Source: Klebsiella sp. RHBSTW-00484
GTDB lineage: Bacteria > Pseudomonadota > Gammaproteobacteria > Enterobacterales > Enterobacteriaceae
DNA: 64,000 nt
Direction: 5' to 3'
NCBI RefSeq assembly: GCF_013705725.1
Contig: NZ_CP055481.1
Location: 1-64,000 of the forward strand
The translations under genes were made by a program, and so were the position numbers. Below are positions 36,001 through 44,885 of the stretch, in pieces (position 1 is the stretch's first letter; each line of letters opens with the position of its first letter). Below the pieces are notes generated by a model that was given only the letters and a program-made list of their open reading frames with translations, did not search any database and was not told where the DNA came from.

Positions 36001-36192
36001 TCGCTGGCGTTTATCGCCGGGGTTCTGCCGCTGGCGATCGCTACCGGAGCCGGGGCTAACAGCCGTGTCGCGATCGGTACCGGGATTATCGGCGGGACAC
36101 TGACGGCAACGCTGCTGGCGGTGTTCTTCGTGCCGCTGTTTTTTGTGCTGGTGAAACGCTTCTTCACCCGTCATCGCTCTTCTCAGGAGTAA
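33085..36192 (+). CDS. eefB: RND multidrug efflux transporter (EefB-like)
   Basis: The proton-driven inner-membrane pump of the tripartite system. The 1035-residue AcrB/HAE1-family protein begins FSRFFVRRPVFAWVIAILIM, has large periplasmic loops after helices 1 and 7, GLLVDDAIVVVENVER in helix 4 with the conserved acidic pair needed for proton relay, and GLSSKNAILIVEFA near the C terminus. Full-length and intact. It sits between the adaptor and outer-membrane genes, with start and stop codons overlapping or adjacent. Confidence 0.92.
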   Translation: MFSRFFVRRPVFAWVIAILIMLAGILAIRTLPVGQYPDVAPPAVKISATYTGASAETLENSVTQVIEQQLTGLDNLLYFTSTSSSDGSVSITVTFEQGTDPDTAQVQVQNKVQQAESRLPSEVQQSGVTVEKSQSSFLLILSVYDKNNKATSSDISDWLVSNMQDPLARIEGVGSLQVFGAEYAMRIWMDPTKLASYSLMPSDVQSAIEAQNVQVSAGKIGALPASNAQQLTATVRAQSRLQTAAQFKEIIVKSQTDGSVVRLSDVARVEMGSEDYTASANLNGHPAAGIAVMMAPGANALNTATLVKSKIAEFQRQMPQGYDIAYPKDSTEFIKISVEDVIQTLFEAIILVVCVMYLFLQNFRATLIPAVAVPVVLLGTFGVLALFGYSINTLTLFAMVLAIGLLVDDAIVVVENVERIMRDEGLPAREATEKSMGEISGALIAIALVLSAVFLPMAFFGGSTGVIYRQFSVTIISAMMLSVVVALTLTPALCGALLSHSKPHTKGFFGGFNRLWGRTEQGYQHRVVGGLRRSAVMMGAFVLICGGMALAMWKLPGSFLPTEDQGEIMVQYTLPAGATAVRTAEVRRQVTDWFLTKEKANTDVIFTVDGFSFSGSGQNAGMAFVSLKNWSERKGEANTAQAIALRATKELGSIRDATLFAMTPPSVDGLGQSNGFTFELMASGGTDRESLMKMRSQLLAAANQRSELQSVRANDLPQMPQLQVDIDNNKAVSLGLSLSDVTDTLSSAWGGTYVNDFIDRGRVKKVYIQGESDARAVPSDLGKWFVRGSDDSMTPFSAFATTRWQYGPESLVRYNGSAAFEIQGENASGFSSGAAMDKMEALANNLPAGTTWAWSGMSLQEKLASGQAMSLYAISILVVFLCLAALYESWSVPFSVIMVIPLGLLGAALAAWMRGLNNDVYFQVALLTTIGLSSKNAILIVEFAESAVEEGYSLSRAAMRAAQTRLRPIVMTSLAFIAGVLPLAIATGAGANSRVAIGTGIIGGTLTATLLAVFFVPLFFVLVKRFFTRHRSSQE

Positions 36193-36195
36193 GTT

Positions 36196-37560
36196 ATGTT
36201 TCGTTTCACCTTGGTTTTTGTCGCGCTCCTGACGGCGGGCTGTGTCTCCCTCGACCCGAACTATGAGCGCCCTGCCGCACCCATTCCGACCACCCTGCCG
36301 GGCAGCCACGGCGAGGCCACCGCGGTGGTCAGCGACTGGCAGCAGGTGGTGAATGACGCCCGCCTTAAAAAAGTGGTCAGTATCGCGCTGACCAGCAACC
36401 GCGACGTGCAGAAAGCGCTGGCCGATATCGAAGCTGCCCGCGCCCAGCTTGGCGAAACGCGCGCCGCGCTGTTTCCGACTCTCGACGCTGAACTAAGCCA
36501 TACCCGCAGCAAAACGGTCGCCAGCGGCCTGACGTCGTCATCGGAAGCCGACGGCGCGGTCTCCAGCTTCGAGCTGGATCTGTTTGGTAAGAATCAAAGC
36601 CTGACGCGCGCGGCGCGGGAGACCTGGCTTGCCAGCGAATTCACCGCCCAGAATACACGCCTGACGATGATTGCCGACTTGACCATCGCCTGGGTAACGC
36701 TTGCGGCGGATAACAGCAACCTGGCGCTGGCTCAGGACACCATGGCCAGCGCGGAGAACTCACGTAAAATCGTCAACCGTCAGATGGAAGTAGGCACCGC
36801 CTCGGCAAGTGACCTGAGCGATGCCGAAAGCGTTTATCAGCAGGCGCGGGCCAGCGTCGCCAGCTACCGCACGTTGGTGGCGCAGGATAAAAACGCCCTT
36901 AATCTGCTGGCCGGGGAAACCGTGCCGGATAGCCTGCTGCCCGGCACGCTGGAAAGCCTTGGCGATCGTAGTATCACCCTGATTCCGGCGGGGGTCTCTT
37001 CATCGGTCCTGCTGCGTCGTCCGGATATCCAGGAAGCAGAGCATAATCTGAAAAGCGCTAACGCTGATATTGGCGCGGCGCGGGCCAACTTCTTCCCGTC
37101 CATCTCGCTGACCGCCAGCGCCGGGGTCGGCAGTGATTCGCTCTCTTCGCTGTTCAGCCACGGCATGCAGGTGTGGTCATTCGCGCCGTCCATCAGCCTG
37201 CCGCTGTTTACCGGCGGCAGTAATCTGGCGCAGTTGCGTTATGCTGAAGCGGAGAAAAAGGGGCTCATTGCCACCTATGAGAAGACGATTCAGAGCGCCT
37301 TCAAGGATGTCGCCGACGCGCTGGCGCGGCGGGAAACGCTTAGTGAGCAGCTGGATGCGCAGAATAAATATGTCGCGGCGGAGCAGAAATCGCTGGATAT
37401 TGCGATGAAGAGCTATCAGGCCGGGGTAGGGGATTATCTGTCGGTGCTGACTGCCCAGCGCACGCTGTGGTCGGCGCAGGCTACGCTTATTTCCCTCCAG
37501 CAAACGGACCTGGAAAACCGTATCACCCTCTGGCAGTCGCTGGGAGGCGGTGCCAGCTAA
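36196..37560 (+). CDS. eefC: Efflux outer-membrane lipoprotein (EefC-like)
   Basis: The outer-membrane channel of the pump, of the NodT/OprM lipoprotein type rather than soluble-signal TolC type. The 454-residue protein has lipobox LTAGC (Cys16) and two internally repeated coiled-coil halves (about 50-245 and 255-450), with DVQKALADIEAARAQLGETR and IQEAEHNLKSANADIGAAR at equivalent places. It starts 3 bases after eefB. A hairpin and another exporter gene follow. Confidence 0.88.
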   Translation: MFRFTLVFVALLTAGCVSLDPNYERPAAPIPTTLPGSHGEATAVVSDWQQVVNDARLKKVVSIALTSNRDVQKALADIEAARAQLGETRAALFPTLDAELSHTRSKTVASGLTSSSEADGAVSSFELDLFGKNQSLTRAARETWLASEFTAQNTRLTMIADLTIAWVTLAADNSNLALAQDTMASAENSRKIVNRQMEVGTASASDLSDAESVYQQARASVASYRTLVAQDKNALNLLAGETVPDSLLPGTLESLGDRSITLIPAGVSSSVLLRRPDIQEAEHNLKSANADIGAARANFFPSISLTASAGVGSDSLSSLFSHGMQVWSFAPSISLPLFTGGSNLAQLRYAEAEKKGLIATYEKTIQSAFKDVADALARRETLSEQLDAQNKYVAAEQKSLDIAMKSYQAGVGDYLSVLTAQRTLWSAQATLISLQQTDLENRITLWQSLGGGAS

Positions 37561-37566
37561 TGCTTT

Positions 37567-37588
37567 TGCCGGGCGGTAACGCCCGGCA
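37567..37588 (+). terminator. Hairpin between eefC and the downstream exporter
   Basis: A perfect 9 bp stem TGCCGGGCG (37567-37575) / CGCCCGGCA (37580-37588) is capped by a GTAA tetraloop. It is followed by TTCTGACAAGG rather than a T run. It may reduce read-through from eefC to the next gene or stabilise the upstream mRNA. Confidence 0.55.
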
Positions 37589-37610
37589 TTCTGACAAGGA
37601 GCCTGTTTGT

Positions 37611-38777
37611 ATGTCCCGAATTTCTCTTTCCTGGGTAGTGGTTCTCGGTTTACTCAGCGCCATTGGGCCCCTGTGTACCGACTTCTATCTGCCCGCGCTG
37701 CCGGAAATCACCCAGCAGCTTAACGCCACCGGTACGCAGACCCAGCTGTCGCTGACCGCAGCGCTGATTGGCCTCGGTCTGGGGCAACTGTTTTTTGGCC
37801 CGTTGAGCGACCGGATTGGCCGTAAAAAGCCGCTGGCGTTCTCGCTGCTACTGTTTATCTTCTCCTCGGCAATGTGTGCGATAACCGACGACATTCACAT
37901 GTTGATCGCCTGGCGCTTTCTGCAAGGCTTCGCCGGGGCTGGCGGGTCGGTGCTGTCACGTTCCATCGCCCGCGACCGCTATCAGGGAACCTTGCTGACC
38001 CAGTTCTTCGCCCTGCTGATGACCGTGAACGGCATCGCGCCAGTGCTTTCGCCGGTGCTCGGCGGCTGGATTATCACCGCCTTTGACTGGCGTATCCTGT
38101 TCTGGGCGATGGCGGCGTTCGGCGTGGTATTACTGTTGCTCAGCCTGACTGTGCTGCACGAAACGCTGCCGGCAAAAAGCACCGCCTCGGTTACCCAGCA
38201 GCAGGACGATACTCCGGTGCTGAAAAACCGCCGCTTTATGCGCTACTGTCTGATTCAGGCCTTTATGATGGCCGGATTGTTCTCTTATATCGGTTCATCC
38301 TCGTTCGTCATTCAGAGTGAATACGCCATGAGCGCGATGCAGTTCAGCCTGTTGTTCGGCCTTAACGGCATTGGGCTGATTATCGCGGCGCTGATCTTTT
38401 CCCGCCTGGCGCAGCGATTTAGCGCAGAAGCCCTGCTGCGCGGCGGTCAACTGCTGGCGGTGACCTTTGCGGCAGTCACTCTGCTGTTTGCCTGGCTACA
38501 GCTGCCGACGTTGGCGCTGGTCGGTCTGTTCTTTACCGTCTCGATGATGAGCGGCATCAGCACCGTCGCCGGTGCGGAAGCGATGAATGCGATTAGCGCC
38601 CGCCAGTCCGGCACTGCATCGGCGCTGATGGGCACGCTGATGTTTGTGTTCGGCGGTATTGCCGCGCCGCTGTCTGGCTTGGGTGGTGAAACAATGCTGA
38701 AAATGAGCCTCGCGATGACCCTTTGCTATCTGGCCGCCCTGCTGATTGGCCTGAAAAAACCGCGCACTATTGAGTAA
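37611..38777 (+). CDS. Bcr/CflA-type multidrug exporter (MFS)
   Basis: The 388-residue major facilitator of the 12-segment drug:proton antiporter family 1 has the Bcr/CflA signature early (CTDFYLPALPEI), motif A FGPLSDRIGRKKPL in loop 2-3 and the motif C-like ALLMTVNGIAPVLSPVLGGWI. ATG 37611 after AAGGAG is chosen over a longer frame that overlaps eefC. It stands 50 bases after eefC in the same direction and may be part of the efflux unit. It is not EmrD, although emrD lies near this place in E. coli. Confidence 0.86.
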   Translation: MSRISLSWVVVLGLLSAIGPLCTDFYLPALPEITQQLNATGTQTQLSLTAALIGLGLGQLFFGPLSDRIGRKKPLAFSLLLFIFSSAMCAITDDIHMLIAWRFLQGFAGAGGSVLSRSIARDRYQGTLLTQFFALLMTVNGIAPVLSPVLGGWIITAFDWRILFWAMAAFGVVLLLLSLTVLHETLPAKSTASVTQQQDDTPVLKNRRFMRYCLIQAFMMAGLFSYIGSSSFVIQSEYAMSAMQFSLLFGLNGIGLIIAALIFSRLAQRFSAEALLRGGQLLAVTFAAVTLLFAWLQLPTLALVGLFFTVSMMSGISTVAGAEAMNAISARQSGTASALMGTLMFVFGGIAAPLSGLGGETMLKMSLAMTLCYLAALLIGLKKPRTIE

Positions 38778-38786
38778 ACTTTCCTG

Positions 38787-38818
38787 GCGGTAATAAAAAA
38801 TTCCACTTTTATTACCGC
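38787..38818. terminator. Perfect inverted repeat after the MFS gene
   Basis: A 12 bp perfect stem GCGGTAATAAAA (38787-38798) / TTTTATTACCGC (38807-38818) has an 8-base loop. With its A-rich and T-rich arms it can serve as a terminator of the exporter gene. Confidence 0.6.
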
Positions 38819-38886
38819 TATATTTCCCGCTACGACTGAAATCTCTTATTATTCATTCAACATCAATCGTGATAGCCTTCACATGA

Positions 38887-38910
38887 AAGGAATAATTAAT
38901 TCCTTATACT
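38887..38910 (+). promoter_or_regulatory. Candidate operator and -10 of murQP
   Basis: A 7-5-7 inverted repeat AAGGAAT (38887-38893) / ATTCCTT (38899-38905) directly abuts TATACT (38905-38910), a good -10, about 30 bases before murQ. The position suits a repressor site. No murR gene is in this window, so the regulator would act from elsewhere. Confidence 0.4.
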
Positions 38911-38938
38911 GCCTGCCACTGTGAATAATGAGGTTCCT

Positions 38939-39841
38939 ATGACTATCGACCTGAGCAAACTGCTGACCGAGCGCCGCAACGCCAATAGCGCCAACATTGA
39001 TACCCTCTCCACCGAAGAGATGCTGACGGTGATTAACCAGGAAGACCAGCAGGTGGCTCACGCTATCACCCCTTATCTGGCGCAGATTGCCCAGGTGGTG
39101 GATAAAGTCGCGGCGGCGCTGCAGGCTGGCGGGCGGCTGATTTATATCGGAGCGGGGACCTCCGGTCGTCTGGGGATCCTTGATGCCAGCGAATGTCCGC
39201 CAACCTTCGGCACTCGTCCGGAGCAGGTTGTCGGTATTATCGCTGGCGGCCATAAAGCGATTCTGAGCGCCGTGGAAAATGTTGAAGATAACAAAGCGCA
39301 AGGGGCGATGGACCTGGAGAACTTTAACTTTAGCAGCCGCGATGTACTGGTCGGCCTGGCCGCCAGCGGGCGCACCCCGTACGTGATTGGCGCGATGGAA
39401 TATGCCCGCAGCCAGAGCGCTTTTGTCGCTATCGTTAGCTGCAACCCACATGGCGAAATGGCCCAACTGGCGGATGTTGCCATTACGCCGGTGGTCGGTC
39501 CGGAAGTCGTCACCGGTTCAAGCCGTCTGAAGGCTGGTACCGCGCAGAAGCTGGTACTGAATATGATTTCCACCGGGGCAATGATCCGCATCGGCAAGGT
39601 CTACAGCAACTTGATGGTGGACGTTGAAGCCACCAACGCCAAGCTGATTGAGCGCCAGGTTTCTATCGTCATGGAGGCCACCGAATGTGATCGCGCGACG
39701 GCGCAAAGCGCGCTGGATGCCTGCGGTCGCCACTGTAAAACGGCGATTGTGATGGTGCTGGCTGGTTTAAGCGCCACGCAAGCCCAGGCGCTGCTGGCGA
39801 AAAACGACGGCTATATCCGCAAGGCGCTGAGCCACTTCTGA
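38939..39841 (+). CDS. murQ: N-acetylmuramic acid 6-phosphate etherase
   Basis: MurQ cleaves the lactyl ether of MurNAc 6-phosphate to give GlcNAc 6-phosphate and D-lactate, in recycling and use of peptidoglycan sugars. The 300-residue SIS-domain protein shows YIGAGTSGRLGILDASECPPTFG with its catalytic Glu region, AASGRTPYVIGAMEYA, and TGSSRLKAGTAQKL. ATG 38939 after GAGG is preferred; a GTG at 38921 would add six residues. murP follows after 24 bases. Confidence 0.94.
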   Translation: MTIDLSKLLTERRNANSANIDTLSTEEMLTVINQEDQQVAHAITPYLAQIAQVVDKVAAALQAGGRLIYIGAGTSGRLGILDASECPPTFGTRPEQVVGIIAGGHKAILSAVENVEDNKAQGAMDLENFNFSSRDVLVGLAASGRTPYVIGAMEYARSQSAFVAIVSCNPHGEMAQLADVAITPVVGPEVVTGSSRLKAGTAQKLVLNMISTGAMIRIGKVYSNLMVDVEATNAKLIERQVSIVMEATECDRATAQSALDACGRHCKTAIVMVLAGLSATQAQALLAKNDGYIRKALSHF

Positions 39842-39865
39842 CCGCTGACCAACAGGTAATCTGCA

Positions 39866-41299
39866 ATGGCAAAAATAAATAAAGAGATGATAGTGCGGAT
39901 CCTCAATCACGTTGGCGGAGCCGGAAACATAGCGCAAGCGGGAAACTGTATGACCCGACTGCGCCTGACCCTGCGCGATGAGTCGCGGGCCGATAGCGCC
40001 GCCATCCGTCAAATTGAGGGCGTGATGGGTGTTATCGTTAGCGATGAGCAGTTCCAGGTGGTGCTTGGCCCCGGCAAGGCGCAAACCGCAGCGGAAATGA
40101 TGAATGCGTTACTGGAAGAGGCTCCGGTGGACGCGCCGTCTCTGGCCGATGTGGCGGCAGAGAAAAAGCGGGCGCTGAAGAGTAAGCAAACCAGCGGCGT
40201 ACAGAAGTTTCTCGCCAAATTCGCCACCATTTTTACTCCGCTGATCCCCGGCTTTATTGCCGTTGGGTTGCTGCTGGGCTTTGCCACTCTGGCGGAGCAG
40301 ATATTTGTGCTGGAAAACGCCCATCCGAACGCCACGGTGGTGGCGCTGATTGGCTACATGAAGGTGTTCAGCAAGGGAATGTTTACCTTCCTGAGCATCC
40401 TGATCGGCTATAACGCGCAGAAGGCGTTCGGCGGCTCCGGCGTTAACGGCGCGATTATCGCCGCGCTGTTTGTTCTCGGCTATAACCCCGAGGCTACCAG
40501 CGGATTCTATTCCGGGATCACCACCTTCTTCGGCCACGGTATCGATCCGCGTGGCAATATTATCGGCGTGCTGATCGCTTCAATTATTGGCGCATGGGTA
40601 GAAAGACAGGTACGCCGGGTGATGCCCGCAAACCTCGATATGATCCTCACCTCAGCCGTAACGCTGCTGATTATGGGCGCGGTAACCTTTATCGTGATTA
40701 TGCCGATCGGCGGCTGGCTGTTTACCGGAATGTCGTGGTTGTTCCTGCACCTTAACGGCAACCCGTTCGGCTCTGCGGTGCTGGCCGGTTTGTTCCTGCT
40801 GGCGGTGATGTTCGGCGTGCATCAGGGCTTTGTGCCGGTCTATTTTGCGCTGGTGGATGCACAAGGGTTTAACTCGCTGTTCCCGATTCTGGCGATGGCC
40901 GGAGCCGGGCAGGTGGGAGCAGCGCTGGCGCTGTTCTGGCGAGCGAAGCACGGTTCCATGCTGCGCACGCAAATTAAAGGGGCGATTATTCCCGGCTTCC
41001 TCGGTATCGGCGAACCGCTGATTTACGGTGTGACGCTGCCGCGCATGAAGCCGTTTATCACTGCCTGCCTCGGCGGCGCCTGCGGCGGTTTCTTCCTCGG
41101 CCTGATTGCATGGTTGGGCCTGCCGGTTGGCCTCAATACCGTGTTCGGTCCTTCCGGTCTGGTGGCGCTGCCGCTGATGACCTCCGGCAGCGGAATTTAC
41201 GCCGGAATGGCAGTCTACGCCGCAGGACTGGCGGTCTCTTATCTTTGTGGATTCGCCCTGACCTGGCTGTTCGGCAGTAAAAACGTTGATTTGAGCTAA
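39866..41299 (+). CDS. murP: PTS MurNAc permease, EIIBC
   Basis: MurP imports N-acetylmuramic acid as its 6-phosphate. The 477-residue protein has an N-terminal EIIB domain with phosphocysteine Cys28 ([11 protein letters not shown]), a linker (about 95-115), and a C-terminal EIIC membrane domain containing [18 protein letters not shown] and [10 protein letters not shown]. It has no EIIA domain, so it depends on EIIA-Glc. It forms an operon with murQ, which processes its product. Confidence 0.93.
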   Translation: MAKINKEMIVRILNHVGGAGNIAQAGNCMTRLRLTLRDESRADSAAIRQIEGVMGVIVSDEQFQVVLGPGKAQTAAEMMNALLEEAPVDAPSLADVAAEKKRALKSKQTSGVQKFLAKFATIFTPLIPGFIAVGLLLGFATLAEQIFVLENAHPNATVVALIGYMKVFSKGMFTFLSILIGYNAQKAFGGSGVNGAIIAALFVLGYNPEATSGFYSGITTFFGHGIDPRGNIIGVLIASIIGAWVERQVRRVMPANLDMILTSAVTLLIMGAVTFIVIMPIGGWLFTGMSWLFLHLNGNPFGSAVLAGLFLLAVMFGVHQGFVPVYFALVDAQGFNSLFPILAMAGAGQVGAALALFWRAKHGSMLRTQIKGAIIPGFLGIGEPLIYGVTLPRMKPFITACLGGACGGFFLGLIAWLGLPVGLNTVFGPSGLVALPLMTSGSGIYAGMAVYAAGLAVSYLCGFALTWLFGSKNVDLS

Positions 41300-41329
41300 G
41301 CTGAAGGCCTGATGCGCAAGTTTTGAGCG

Positions 41330-41361
41330 AAACCTAACCCGCCTGATGGAGGGTTAGGTTT
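41330..41361 (+). terminator. Hairpin after murP
   Basis: A perfect 11 bp stem AAACCTAACCC (41330-41340) / GGGTTAGGTTT (41351-41361) lies 30 bases after murP. It probably ends the murQP transcript although the T run is short. Confidence 0.6.
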
Positions 41362-41557
41362 GCTGGTCGAGTGTATCCCGTCATCATTGCCCGGTGGCGC
41401 TGCGCTTACCGAGCCTACAAGTTCCCTTTGGTTTATTAACGCAGCAAACCCGGCCTTTAACCAGCCTACCAAATACTCCAACTACCATTTCCTGCCCCGC
41501 CGCCCGGACGCGCTCATGTTATGATGCCGCTTTTGCGATATTTCACCTGAGGGAAAG

Positions 41558-42460
41558 ATGGGCTCCAGCAAAAAAGGGATGCTGAACGTACTAATAGCCG
41601 CCGTGCTGTGGGGTAGTTCCGGCGTCTGTGCGCAATATATTATGCAGCAAAGCCAGATGTCATCGCCGTTTCTGACCATGACGCGCCTGCTGTTCGCGGG
41701 TCTGATTCTTCTGATGCTCTCGTTCGTTCATGGCGACAAAATATTTCGCGTTCTGCAAAACCGCAAAGATGCGATTAGCCTGCTGATCTTCTCGCTGTTC
41801 GGTGCGCTCACCGTGCAGTACACCTTCCTGATGACTATCGAGAAATCCAACGCCGCCACCGCGACGGTACTGCAGTTCCTGTCGCCGACGATTATCGTCG
41901 CCTGGTTTGCTATCGCCCGAAAAACGCGCCCCAGTCCGCTGGTGCTGGCGGCTATCGGTACCTCGCTGGCGGGTACTTTCCTGCTGGTCACCCATGGCAA
42001 CCCGACAACGCTGTCGATTTCCCCCGCGGCGTTGTTTTGGGGTATCGCCTCGGCGTTTGCCGCCGCCTTCTACACCACTTACCCCTCAACGCTGATTGCC
42101 CGCTACGGCACGCTGCCGATCGTCGGCTGGAGTATGCTGCTTGGCGGCGCGATGCTGCTACCGTTCTACGCCGGTCAGGACAACCATTTTGTGGTTAACG
42201 GGAGCCTGCTGCTGGCCTTTTTCTATCTGGTGGTTATCGGTACGTCGTTGACCTTCAGCCTCTACCTGAACGGCGCGCAGAAAATTGGCGGCGCAAAGGC
42301 GGGTATTCTCAGCTGCGCAGAGCCACTGAGCAGCGCCTTGCTCTCTTTGCTGCTGCTAGGCATTACGTTTACCCTCCCGGACTGGCTGGGCACCCTGTTA
42401 ATTCTCTCGTCGGTGGTGCTGATCGCCATGGATTCGCGACGTAGGGTTAAAACGGCCTGA
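41558..42460 (+). CDS. yicL: YicL, EamA/DMT-family transporter
   Basis: The 300-residue inner-membrane protein has ten membrane segments in two EamA repeats. It begins with [21 protein letters not shown], very close to E. coli YicL. Members export metabolites such as amino acids, but no substrate is known for YicL. The ATG follows GAGGGA with good spacing. It converges on the Rpn-family gene with a 3-base gap. Confidence 0.9.
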   Translation: MGSSKKGMLNVLIAAVLWGSSGVCAQYIMQQSQMSSPFLTMTRLLFAGLILLMLSFVHGDKIFRVLQNRKDAISLLIFSLFGALTVQYTFLMTIEKSNAATATVLQFLSPTIIVAWFAIARKTRPSPLVLAAIGTSLAGTFLLVTHGNPTTLSISPAALFWGIASAFAAAFYTTYPSTLIARYGTLPIVGWSMLLGGAMLLPFYAGQDNHFVVNGSLLLAFFYLVVIGTSLTFSLYLNGAQKIGGAKAGILSCAEPLSSALLSLLLLGITFTLPDWLGTLLILSSVVLIAMDSRRRVKTA

Positions 42461-42463
42461 CGA

Positions 42464-42685
42464 TTATCTGGATGAGGATGCTGTGGCCTGAGTTTGCAGT
42501 ATCTTCATATCGTCATCCGATAGTTGGCAAACAGCCCTTACCAGCTCGCGCTCAAACCCCTGCTCCAGACATGAACGAGCAATACGCAACGCTTCTTCTT
42601 GTCTACCCTCTTGTTTACCTTCTAACTTGCCCTCCAACTTTCCCTCTTGTCTCCCTTCCTGTCGTAGTCTTTCCGCAATGGTCAT
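42464..42685 (-). CDS. Predicted intragenic short Rpn product (RpnS-like, 73 residues)
   Basis: Inside the Rpn gene, codon Met245 (42685-42683) is preceded by AAGGAG with a 6-base spacer (ACACTG), a better ribosome binding site than that of the full gene. The same frame would give a 73-residue protein, [11 protein letters not shown] to ATASSSR, containing the repeat helix and C terminus. Published work on E. coli Rpn proteins describes such intragenic small proteins that inhibit the long nuclease. Expression here is predicted, not shown. Confidence 0.6.
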   Translation of the reverse strand: MTIAERLRQEGRQEGKLEGKLEGKQEGRQEEALRIARSCLEQGFERELVRAVCQLSDDDMKILQTQATASSSR

Positions 42686-43417
42686 CAGTGTCTCCTTATG
42701 TTGAGGAACGCGCCGTGCGGCCTCGTGAAGAAACTCATCAAAACGAGGCGCATCTCCACACTGCAGCATGTAATTAAACAGCGCTTTCATCTGGCTGTCA
42801 TTAGCGCAACCTTTAACCAACAGCTCCGCTAACTTTTCCACCAGGCCAAGTAAATCACGCTGGCGGATATGCTTTTGGATCAGTTCCAGTAGCGCTACGC
42901 GACGGTGCTGCATGATTTCGTCATCCGGCACCACGGTGATATCCACCAGCGGGAAAGCGGCGGCATAGAGCTGACGCGCGGAAGTTGCATCGGCAAACTC
43001 ATCCAGCCAGCACAGCGAGAAGGGGTAGGGGCTTTTAGCGCCGTGATAGAACAGCATCGGGACCACCAGCGGCAGTGTTTTGTGCCCGGCGTCCAGATGG
43101 CGCTGCATGGCGGCTAACGCATAGCGCATCAGCCTGAACGCCATATGGGCATCCGGCGTACTCTGATGTTCAATCACCACGTAGATATAGCCATCACCAT
43201 CGCTGGTTTTCAGCGACCACAGCACGTCGGAATAGCTGGCGCGTAAATCGGCTTCAATAAAGCTACCGGACTCCAGCCTGAGCGTTTGCAGATCGCACAA
43301 CTGGCGCAGCGAAGCGGGCAGGTGGATCTCGATAAAGTCCCTGGCGCAATCGGGATGAGATAAAAATTGTTTAAAAACCGCATCATGCGGTGTTGAGGTC
43401 GTCCCTTTTTTCATCAT
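42464..43417 (-). CDS. Rpn-family recombination-promoting nuclease / PD-(D/E)XK transposase-like protein
   Basis: The 317-residue protein matches the Rpn (YhgA-like, Transposase_31) family: N-terminal [18 protein letters not shown] and a nuclease core with YSDVLWSLK and [10 protein letters not shown] (Asp and Glu-x-Gln of the PD-(D/E)XK fold), ending in a low-complexity Gly-Glu-Lys/Gln helix made of EGKLEGK-type repeats (about 254-275). E. coli RpnA-E are DNases linked to recombination and to phage defence. A strong internal start near codon 245 predicts a short C-terminal product (next entry). It is a lone gene between yicL and yicS. Confidence 0.85.
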   Translation of the reverse strand: MMKKGTTSTPHDAVFKQFLSHPDCARDFIEIHLPASLRQLCDLQTLRLESGSFIEADLRASYSDVLWSLKTSDGDGYIYVVIEHQSTPDAHMAFRLMRYALAAMQRHLDAGHKTLPLVVPMLFYHGAKSPYPFSLCWLDEFADATSARQLYAAAFPLVDITVVPDDEIMQHRRVALLELIQKHIRQRDLLGLVEKLAELLVKGCANDSQMKALFNYMLQCGDAPRFDEFLHEAARRVPQHKETLMTIAERLRQEGRQEGKLEGKLEGKQEGRQEEALRIARSCLEQGFERELVRAVCQLSDDDMKILQTQATASSSR

Positions 43418-43624
43418 GATTCGCCATCCTGGAAGCGTAATGCCGGGAATGTACCCGCTCGAATGACGGCGGGCACCCGGGATTTATCCGCTTTGCTTGC
43501 CGCTACGGAAGATAAATTTCACCCGTTGAAACGGCTTCATTTTTGCGGAAAGCCGCACGCAAAATGGCTCACTCAGGAATACGTCTATAGTTAGAGGAAC
43601 GCTTTAATAAAAATAAGGATATCC

Positions 43625-43921
43625 ATGATGAAAAGAATAAGTATTGCGCTGTCGTTGGCTATCTGGCTGGCGCTACCTGCCGTAGCAACAGCCGCACCGC
43701 TCTCCGGACTGAAGTTTGAGCAACAAAAGCAGCAGATAGTGAAGGATGTGAGGAAAAACTGCCCTGCCAGCAGTGGCCTGGCGGATACGATATTTGCCAA
43801 TCGCGTGCTGGAGTCACCAGAAAATAAAGTCGCCGTGCAAAGCGCAGCGCGAGCGTTGGATAAAAACAGCGATGCCGCCTATCAGAAAGCGATTAGCGGC
43901 ATTCAGTGCCCGACGCAGTAG
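43625..43921 (+). CDS. yicS: YicS, small secreted protein of unknown function
   Basis: The 98-residue protein has a cleavable signal peptide (about 1-24, ending ATAAP) and a mature part with two cysteines (NCPAS and IQCP) that could form a disulfide in the periplasm. APLSGLKFEQQKQQIVKDVR resembles E. coli YicS, which also lies near yicL. There are two adjacent ATGs; the first follows AAGGA. No function is known to me. Confidence 0.75.
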   Translation: MMKRISIALSLAIWLALPAVATAAPLSGLKFEQQKQQIVKDVRKNCPASSGLADTIFANRVLESPENKVAVQSAARALDKNSDAAYQKAISGIQCPTQ

Positions 43922-43943
43922 CGCCCGCGGCGAAGCGTTGTAA

Positions 43944-44885
43944 TCAGCGGTTCGGAATAATCAAATCCCCGCGCAGCGGGCTGCTGCCGAGCATTTGCGT
44001 TTTTTCGGTCAGCCAGCTGACGATCCGACTCGCCATTGCGTCCATTGAATATTCAATCGCCGGGATGGTCGGAATACCGGGTAGCTGTAACGAGCCCGCA
44101 AGGCTAAACACCATGACTTTTTCTGGCACCGCGCGATTGAATGCCTGGAGCTGCGGGACCACCAGCTGCGCCTGCTGCTCGTTTGCCACCAGCAATGCAT
44201 TGAAATTCAGCGTGGTTGCGTTGTTTACCAACTCCTGCACCGCCACGGAAGGCGAATGGCTGTCGAGAAAGATCAGGTTGCGATTAAACGGCAGGAAACT
44301 CTTTTCCAGAGCGTGCTTGTAGCCAAGCAGCACCTGATCGGCAAAACCGCTGCCCTGCGGATGGATCAGCGCAATCTGTCGCCGCCCCTGGCTTATCAAA
44401 TAGTTACAGGCTGTTTCCGCCGCAAAGGCGTGGTCAAAATGAATGCTGTTCACACCTTCGCTTTCCAGGCAGTCAATCAGCACCACGTCAGGCCGGTCGA
44501 TATTCAGCGGAAACCGTGCGCCAATAATCAATACATCATCGCAAAGGCCGCAGGTCAGCTCTTCCAGTGAATGCATCACCCTGCCACGGGAATTTGCGAA
44601 ACGCAGCAGCAGATGTTTCTGGTGCTGGCTGAGCTGTTTTTCCAGGGCATAGAGGTAGTTGGTGGTTTGATTAATATTGTCCTGAGCGCAAATCACGCCA
44701 ATGCAACCGGTGGTTTGACTAAGCAAAGATTGCGCAATCATATTTGGCCGATAGTTAAGTTCTTCCGCCGCTTGTAACACCGCCTGTCGGCTGGCTTCCT
44801 TCACCCCGCGCGAACCACTCAACACCCGAGAGACAGTGGCTTTCGATACCCCAGCTAAGCGTGATACATCATTGATTGTAGACAT
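43944..44885 (-). CDS. LacI-family repressor of the adjacent PTS operon
   Basis: The 313-residue regulator has an N-terminal LacI helix-turn-helix (MSTINDVSRLAGVSKATVSR) with hinge, and a periplasmic-binding-like sugar domain. ATG 44885 is chosen because the HTH must begin there and AGGGG precedes it; a longer frame to 45044 adds 53 unrelated residues. It is divergent from a cellobiose-type PTS operon whose upstream region has a perfect LacI-type palindrome. The inducer is unknown, probably a beta-glucoside or its phosphate. Confidence 0.9.
   Translation of the reverse strand: MSTINDVSRLAGVSKATVSRVLSGSRGVKEASRQAVLQAAEELNYRPNMIAQSLLSQTTGCIGVICAQDNINQTTNYLYALEKQLSQHQKHLLLRFANSRGRVMHSLEELTCGLCDDVLIIGARFPLNIDRPDVVLIDCLESEGVNSIHFDHAFAAETACNYLISQGRRQIALIHPQGSGFADQVLLGYKHALEKSFLPFNRNLIFLDSHSPSVAVQELVNNATTLNFNALLVANEQQAQLVVPQLQAFNRAVPEKVMVFSLAGSLQLPGIPTIPAIEYSMDAMASRIVSWLTEKTQMLGSSPLRGDLIIPNR

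Noticed and set aside
37611..38777. Assignment of the MFS gene as emrD
   Set aside because: emrD lies in this neighbourhood in E. coli, but this sequence carries Bcr/CflA wording and does not match EmrD at its N terminus.
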